Source: Scleroderma bovista
Taxonomy: Eukaryota; Basidiomycota; Agaricomycetes; Boletales; Sclerodermataceae
Direction of reading: 5' to 3'
DNA length: 64,000 nt
Assembly: GCA_037178675.1 (NCBI GenBank)
Contig: JAYMGJ010000382.1
Coordinates: 1-64,000 of the forward strand
Positions 57,936 through 64,000 of the stretch are shown here, piece after piece. A program made the position numbers and the translations under genes. The notes beneath the pieces are model-generated. The model searched no databases. It was not told where the DNA came from and saw only the letters and a program-made list of their open reading frames with translations. The stretch's first letter is position 1, and each line of letters starts with the position of its first letter.

Positions 57936-58398
57936 TTAAAGCTGAGCGTTAATCGGGTTGCAGCCCATGCTGACAGCGCCACCGCCCTATATCATACACT
58001 GGGTCAGAAATTGACCACCCCCTACTCGTCATGGAGAACGCACCAATCCAGTTTGCGTGCAGCAGACGGCTTGCTGATTGCAGTTGGCACCAGATGCAAG
58101 GCCAACACCGGTAAGCGTCGTGCATTGGGTGGCGATGTAAGGGCCGACAACGGGAGCCGAAATGCCAAAATTTTGGGCATTCTGTGTGGTGGCCTACGAA
58201 CGGAAAGTGCGGATTGGTTAACGATAATAGCATGATTAAAATCGTAGCGCTGGGACGTACTTCATATTTGTCCAGGCAGCATTGCAAGACGCCACTGGAG
58301 CAGCTGTTGCCACGGGCTGCGAGGGCGCCGGGGGCAGCTGCGACGAAGGAAGAGAAGGCCACGACGGGCAGGAGGAGAGTAGATGCGCTGATGAACAT
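57936..58398 (-). CDS. Class I hydrophobin 3 (divergent)
   Basis: ATG 58398; exon 1 58398-58261, intron GTACGT to TTCGTAG, exon 2 starting ATTQNAQNFGISAPVVGPYI, exon 3 GGGAVSMGCNPINAQL to TAA 57936. Signal peptide MFISASTLLLPVVAFSSFVAAA. Eight Cys: SC, QCC, TQC, ANC, VCC, GC. It has the same intron positions as hydrophobins 1 and 2, but the middle and end differ strongly, so it is an older member of the cluster. Secreted, self-assembling. Confidence 0.94.
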
Positions 58399-58483
58399 AA
58401 TGATAACGAGTGACTGGGTTAAAGGATTGGATAGCTGACACTGGGGGGTGTTGTTTGCTAGAAAGTGAGTTTCTCCGAGCAGG

Positions 58484-58492
58484 TATTTTATA
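58484..58492 (-). promoter_or_regulatory. TATA box of hydrophobin 3
   Basis: TATAAAATA on the minus strand within GGTATAAAATACCTGC, about 86 bp before the ATG; the surrounding bases match hydrophobin 1 closely. Confidence 0.65.
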
Positions 58493-58499
58493 CCTCTCG

Positions 58500-59337
58500 G
58501 GAAAAGGCGAGCTGTCTGCTTCATTACGGCACAACGTCAATTGAACTTGTCATGTTCCCAAAGGCACTCCCGCCGCAGTTTCTGCAAATTTTATGTAAAA
58601 AATGCCATTGAACCTCAGTTTGATTTACTTACTATCAAAGGGCTCACGACGTGCACCCGGCCTCACCTCAGAGGGAGGAGTTTCCGTGAATACCGCTCGG
58701 TGCACGAGTCACAGAAACGGGGAGCACGCCGCGGAATTAGTATACGGTTGTGCAAAACATATTTCCCGAAGTTCGGAACGACTCAGATTGGTTTAGCGTG
58801 TTTGAATAGAAAGAGGACCGAAAAAGAATTCGGTCTCTATCGCTGCACACACACACATGCCACAGACCAACAGCGGCGATGACGACGTCAACGGTCGGGC
58901 TATCACCCCAACAGATAACAGCAGCGACGATGATACTCCCAACCGCCAAAAGCGGCCTTACTACCGACGCCGAGGATGTGCCCAGCCAATCACTGCCGCA
59001 ACGACGAGGATGACATGACCTGGGGCAGCGCTGAACAATAACCCTTCCTCGACAACGATGCTGAGACTATGCGCGTGGTCCGAAGTACTGCTATGGGCTC
59101 AGCGATGATGGCGAACATTCGTACCCGAACCGACCATCACCGGGACCCAGTGTGTTTGGACTCGCGGTCGAAGTACTACCAGGCTGTCGAGTATGAAATT
59201 AGAACGTATTCCACTTTAAGTTGGCGTGCACAGCTTCAAGACAATGTGCCCTACTCGTGTATCGCCATTTCAGTGAGATACCAAGCACCCCCTGCGCTCT
59301 ACTGTATCTCTACCTAATTCCAACGTCGATCTATGTG
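58500..59337. other. Intergenic, profilin promoter side
   Basis: A CGACGATGAC-rich stretch at 58870-59070 reads as acidic in one plus frame (NSGDDDVNG) but lacks introns and motifs that would support a gene. No other feature seen. Confidence 0.4.
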
Positions 59338-59889
59338 ATGTCGTGGCAAGGTATTCTTCAGGCGCAACAACCAATTTCACTCGTAATGCTAATGCAATCC
59401 CACAGACTTCATCGACAAAGGCTTACTAGAAGGCGGATTTGTCCGCGAGGCCGCGATCCTAGGACACGATCCCAACGATGATGACTATGTGTGGGCCCAG
59501 TCCGCAGGATGTAACGTGTGGCAAGCTTTTCTCTCGCTATCTTTCACTGAGACATGTTATGTGATTCGTTACAGATATCCAAGGTCGAACATGCCGCGAT
59601 TGTTGAGGGACTAAGGGATCCTCCGTTACGGGAGATCAGCATCGGTGGGCGGAAATACAGATGTACGATGTCGACGCTGGATATGATAATGGGCACTGCT
59701 CGATCTGTGGCGTCGGATGCTCCCAAGGGGAGTGGGTGGGGTGGAGGGTCGGGCGGGGCTGGGTGCATCATCCGGAAGACAAACATGGCTGTGATTGTTG
59801 CAGAGCATGGTCCAGCTCGGTCAGGGCACGACGAGGTGTTGAGGGGAGTGGACGAGTTTGCAGAGTATTTGATTAGGATGGGTTATTAA
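59338..59889 (+). CDS. Profilin with a Gly-rich insertion
   Basis: Exon 1 is only 13 nt (59338-59350, MSWQ plus one base). Intron 59351-59405 has a CTAAT branch-like site. Exon 2 59406-59515 reads DFIDKGLLEGGFVREAAILG and YVWAQSAGCN. Intron 59516-59574. Exon 3 runs to TAA 59889 and ends EVLRGVDEFAEYLIRMGY. The SWQ start, the AAI-G-D-x-x-W-A-x-S-A-G segment and the YLI-x-x-GY end are diagnostic of profilin, which binds actin monomers and Pro-rich proteins. At 145 residues it is about 18 longer than usual, owing to a Ser/Gly run (SGWGGGSGGAG) just before the conserved RKTN strand. The tiny first exon is common in fungal profilins. Confidence 0.88.
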
Positions 59890-60037
59890 TTAGCAGTTTA
59901 TAATTTCTTGTTTGGCAAAAGCCTTGGAATTCAACAAGGACAAATAATGCCATAACAACAGCGTCGTTGCCAAATGAATTGTTAACTGCGCATACTCTTA
60001 GGACTTCTCTGGTTGTCAAATTCTAGTCCTATTAGCT

Positions 60038-61789
60038 ATGAAACGGTCACAAGATAGCTACACATTTACAGTCGGGAAACTCGGTGCGACGGTTTCCACT
60101 TCATCTACATCCGACCCGCTCTGATCTCAGCTTCTCTGCCGTGTCCAGATGCGGGCATGGCGGTAGGATGCACATTGACAATTAGTGACGCTCGAAGAAC
60201 TCACCATGTATCACGGTAGATCCTTATAGGAGAACGAGCCCACCTTATCGAGTTTCCTTCGGTTCTTCTTCCACCAGGTGCAACAACCGGCTCCATAGTG
60301 AATATCGCCGTTCACCAAAACACCTCCGAGGAACGAAAACGCGACCAAGAGTTCTGGGACCTTCAAAGCGAAATAGTGGAAATGTTCGGACGCGTCTCAC
60401 CTGAGTCTCCCCGGATCGAGGTGCTACCCGCTTCACTGCATCACGCTTTCGCTAACGAGATTGCAGGTCCGTAATGTAACACAGACATCGGTTACTCTCG
60501 AATGGGCCCCGCTTAAACTTGGAAAAGCAAAGTTGCGCTCATTGGACATATACAAAAACTCTCAACGGTTGGCTGCGATTCCCAATCCGATGACCAACAC
60601 ATCTTCGAAACTCTCTGGTCTTTCCCTCGATACCCCATATACGTTCCATCTCGTCCTAAAGACGTCAGCGGGAACATACCACTCCAACGTTGCCCGTATA
60701 CGGACGCATACCATTGCAGACACGACTGGCATATCGGTGTGCTTTGGCACAGTCACAGATCCTGTGCTTCTTGACGATGCCAAGGCAGCACTACACCAGA
60801 TGAAAGCGAAATGGAGCGATAAGATACAGATAGATACGACGCATTTCGTGTGCACAACGCCTGCCATGACGCCTTCGGGGGCGCATGCTAGTGGGGGCAG
60901 CGTTTCTGGTGGACCCGGTGTCGAGTATCAGAGAGCACTTCAACTCAGTATACCTGTCGTACAACCCCAGTGGATCATTGCTTGCCGTACGGAGAAAAAG
61001 TGAGTGCTTATAGTTCCCGATGCCTATCGTACCGGCTAACTTGGGATTGGTAGAATGGTCCCTATCGCTGCTTATTATCTTGGCGTTACACCTCCCAACT
61101 CTGCGAGCTATTACTCTCAACGGACACAATCCATGTCACAGGCATCTCTCCCTTCCTCAGCAGGGAGCACCGCCAACATGCACAAGGCCCCTCCCAACCG
61201 ATCGTCGATGCCTGCCACTCCGCGCAACACCACCCCCAACGCCAATACCAACGACACCCCGCCAGCTGCCCCAAAGAAATCATTCGACCCCACGCCTGAA
61301 GTCCCAGAAGCTGAAAATGAGGCAGAAGCACAGGATACCAATACCACGCCAGCGGCGCAGGCCCAAGCAGCAGGAAAACGGCCAATGTCCATATCCGAAT
61401 CGCAGTCGAGACACAGGAGCAATGGAACGATGGATCGTAATTTCAAATTTCCCCCTCAAGCACATCCGCCGAGCCAGTCTCCACCCCTGCGCCGTGTCGT
61501 TTCCCCCCCTGCCGGTGCTGGCGCTGGTACGGGTGGTGGTGCTTCGTCGGAACCATCATCATCGCCCCCGCTCGTTCCCAGACAGCCCCGTAAACCAACG
61601 GCCACGCGACTGTCGCGTGATACTACGACTGGCGAAGAGGTGCCTCCCGTCAATGCGAACATTATTGCGCCTTCCAGTGTTGAGGTGCCGCCTCCCCCGC
61701 CTGTTGAGAAGGAGAATAGGAGAGTAATTGTGGATGGGGATGAGACGGACGAAGAAGTTGGTGAGACTGTTGAAGTTGATTTGCGATGA
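60038..61789 (+). CDS. CHS5: CHS5, exomer scaffold for chitin synthase export
   Basis: Five exons, 60038-60083, 60149-60162 (14 nt), 60220-60420, 60467-60999 and 61054-61789, sum to 1530 nt, 509 residues plus stop. The N-terminus TFTVGKLDAGMAILIGE is the CHS5 dimerisation segment. VNIAVHQNTSEERKRDQEFW follows. A fibronectin type III domain (VRNVTQTSVTLEW to ARIRTHT, about residues 90-175) and a BRCT domain (ISVCFGTVTD, THFVCTTPA, VVQPQWIIAC, about 180-270) come next, then a disordered Pro/Ala/Ser tail ending acidic (DETDEEVGETVEVDL). In yeast this FN3-BRCT protein binds Arf1 and cargo adaptors at the trans-Golgi for delivery of chitin synthase III. It lies 148 bp after profilin on the same strand. 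Confidence 0.92.
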
Positions 61790-61799
61790 ACTAAGTGGA

Positions 61800-63362
61800 G
61801 ACGGTACTAGTATTTTTGATGAGTAATTCATTTTTTTAATGACTGGTTAAATCGGTTTGGCCCTGTCGTTAGACGTGCACTGGTGACGAGCGTACGAGCG
61901 TGGTGTAAGCGAGGGGGCAATGGTGCATGGTGTAATTTTTTTTCCTTGAAGGGCGTAACTGATAGGCTCTCAGGCTGTGTTGTGCACGTTACTCTATTTT
62001 CTCTAGCAGTGGAGCCACAGTGCCTGGTTAATGACGACGAATTTCATTTCTTCGTCAGTGGGTTCTCCAACCTTTGAAAAATGCAAGTTCTCATGAAGAT
62101 CCCGAGTTTCTGATTCCGTTCGCAGGGGGTGCTCTGATCATTGTATCAGTGGTTCGCGAGTACCTAGCGCGATTGCTGTATACGCTTACTTCCAAACAAT
62201 AGTCACTTGGGGGACCGGCGAATAACCCCCAACGGCACACTTTATTCCACTGCAATCCTATGAACCTCGACACATTTGATTTGATTTGTTAACGGGAATC
62301 CTTCGCATAAAATGGTAACCGTTAAGAACGATTATCTGCTAGTTACCGTGTTTCAGAAAGCCCTTAAAGGCGAACCTGCCTTATGTGCCCCGGTCTGCTT
62401 GATTTGTTTCAGTTGTCGACCAGGAGACGAAGAATATATCCCTGACATCAAATGGTAGTCGTTGGTCTATTCACCATCATTGTGGCGTCGGGATGACGCC
62501 AAGATTCCCCTCGATGTTCACATATAGCGACCATTCACGTGTAGATACTGCATTGATCGATAGTCATCGACTTATGTTGAGTCACGGTTCTGCGTCCGTT
62601 GATGCGTTGATTGCGCGTGTACCCAGGTACGGTGTGCTTCTGTGAGCGGAGCAGTTGTATTGAACGATAATGAATGTGAACGTTTAACGCCCGTGTGCGA
62701 TACCGGGCTTCCCCTCTGAAATTAGTCTGCTAGCCGGGGCGAGGTGTAGTATCCGGGGCTCTACGGCTCTGCACTCCATTAGTGGTTATTGTTGGCAATT
62801 TGCAAACCTACCATGAATCTGGACAGCCCCTGCGCTCCAGTCTTTGAAGTAGCCTTCCTTGGAAACGAAGTTCTTCGGGCCATTGAACATAACCCATATG
62901 CATACCTGATCTTCTCGATGTGCAATAAGACTTCTGATGGCGACCATTCTTTGAGAAGGTGTTTGGACAGCTGTGGGGGGTCTGCAGGCGACTGGAAGAG
63001 TGGTGAACCTGTACACACCTTACACGTTGTGAGTGTATCCCTTCTATCCACGCGATAACGGGCGTGGTAGCATTCCAAGCACTGCTTTGCCAACCACACC
63101 CAACAGTATTTGCGGACACCATCGATTCTGTACCTCCATGGCTTGTACAATGGTCACATCGTAATCCCGCTGGGCGCAATCCTCTTATCGTTTCAGTCGC
63201 AAGTACCGTCACGTCTTTGTGGATTCCAATATTGGCACTGCGAGCTGGACTCGGAAGGCCTTTCCCGACTCTATACATATATCCCGATCACACGAAGGCG
63301 TGTCCTTTTTCTCTCTGTTGCCTGCGCACCAGCCCTTGCTCTCTCTGCCCTCGCCAACCACC
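61800..63362. other. Intergenic, no gene recognised
   Basis: A minus-strand frame at 62779-63150 and overlapping plus-strand frames at 63064-63414 lack conserved motifs. The last ~100 bases before 63363 have pyrimidine-rich CTTTTTCTCTC tracts typical of a basidiomycete promoter next to an ATG. No tRNA was seen. Confidence 0.45.
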
Positions 63363-64000
63363 ATGTCCCCTCCGATACTCGGTGGTGGCAGTCCACCACA
63401 ACCGACATACATGATTGGCCCTCGAAAGCCGTCAAAGCCGCTAGTTAGCGTCGAACAAGTCCAGGAACACCTCCAGCTTCTTGATGCGTTTCATCGTCTC
63501 AGGGTTACCGTAGAGCAGGTCAAAGACAACAGGATTCCTGGCTTTGCAGTCAGAATGGACAAGGAGAGCAGATGGCGGTGGTTTATTCACCTTGCTATTG
63601 ACAGGTATGTGTTCTCAACGGTTCATTCATCGTACCTGGGCCCTACTGACCCCCTCACTCAAGATTTGAAAAATGGGTAGAAGCCCTGCAATTTGCTCGG
63701 CCGGGTAAATTTCTCGCAAAGTACCACCCACCTCTGGATGTGTGTATGGTATGGCACGCATATATGCTCTGCCCCAGGTAATGAACAGTTCTACCGGCCT
63801 GTTCGCTGTCGGGGGCTTAATTGGCACGGAAGTTGGTATGCAGAAGATTGCGAGCGTCTGGACATCCTTCAATACCTTCGTCCGCTGAACATGTTTGTGT
63901 TAGGTTCGGTATGTAAATTCGCCATTTCATGCTATTGTGTACCCATCATCTGGACAATGTCGTAGATGGACACGGAGACCTATGCTGAGCGCCATGCCAG
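63363..64000 (+). CDS. Orphan protein with PLDV...WHAYML motif (glycine-rich-domain type), 5' part
   Basis: ATG 63363 (MSPPILGGG). Exon 1 63363-63604, intron 63605-63663, exon 2 from 63664 with FEKWVEALQFARPGKF and PPLDVCMVWHAYMLCP. Intron GTAATGAA to GGAAG, exon 3 WYAEDCERLDILQYLRPLNM, intron GTATGT to GTCGTAG, then MDTETYAERHA running off the window. The PLD-V-x-x-W-H-x-Y-M-L-N-P and (W)YxEDC pattern is that of the fungal proteins annotated as glycine-rich domain-containing (DUF1399-like). Function unknown. Confidence 0.65.

Noticed and set aside
62779..63414. Overlapping frames of 90-155 residues on both strands upstream of the last gene
   Set aside because: No recognisable motif or splice chain; the region looks like promoter and intergenic sequence.

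Overview
The window looks like a basidiomycete, probably mushroom-forming (Agaricomycetes), nuclear genome. The evidence is short GT-AG introns of about 45-80 nt, three class I hydrophobins, a profilin, a CHS5 homologue, basidiomycete-type orphan families, and transposon families typical of Agaricomycetes (KDZ, Plavaka, Ty3/gypsy, Ty1/copia, PIF/Harbinger). No database was searched; all family names come from motif recognition.

Regions: 1-46 kb is a transposon-rich block with no clearly functional host gene. It holds two 3'-truncated gypsy copies on the minus strand (1.5-6.1 and 11.9-14.2 kb); the second sits inside a Plavaka transposon (14.2-17.0 kb). A KDZ transposase lies at 6.9-9.1 kb, a 1.3 kb foldback built from GTGCCG-type minisatellites at 10.1-11.4 kb, and a relic that looks like a TET/JBP-type 2OG-Fe(II) oxygenase at 11.6-11.9 kb. 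Further GTGCCG/CTGCCGA arrays (18.2-19.0 and 22.1-22.4 kb) flank a Zn2Cys6-like plus coiled-coil gene with one nonsense codon.

23.4-34.2 kb is the most unusual part. Two inverted copies of a copia-like 3' end (LTR plus about 0.75 kb of internal sequence that reads antisense as a many-intron gene) bracket 7.9 kb. That interior carries decayed but intron-containing pieces of three conserved host genes in one orientation: a cyclin, the spliceosome protein PRP8, and an XPG/GEN1-like nuclease. The PRP8 piece is cut off by a 2.1 kb repeat that recurs at 42.7 kb. 34.2-41.2 kb holds a Plavaka C-terminal relic, a DUF6532-like relic and two inverted arrays of one ~62 bp satellite around a central hairpin. 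41.19-46.11 kb is a PIF/Harbinger element with clear TIRs and a 3 bp duplication, interrupted by the third copy of the 2.1 kb repeat.

46.1-64 kb is mostly ordinary gene space. It has a segmental duplication of the 5' part of a zinc-binding orphan gene (full gene 51.3-53.0 kb), a multi-span membrane protein gene, a Myb/SANT-like small gene, a 990 bp TA-flanked TIR element with an interstitial telomere-like tract, three tandem hydrophobins each with a TATA box, then profilin, CHS5 and the start of a further orphan gene. The hydrophobins (cell-wall surface), CHS5 (chitin synthase export) and profilin (actin) all concern hyphal surface and polar growth, but nothing in the sequence shows co-regulation.
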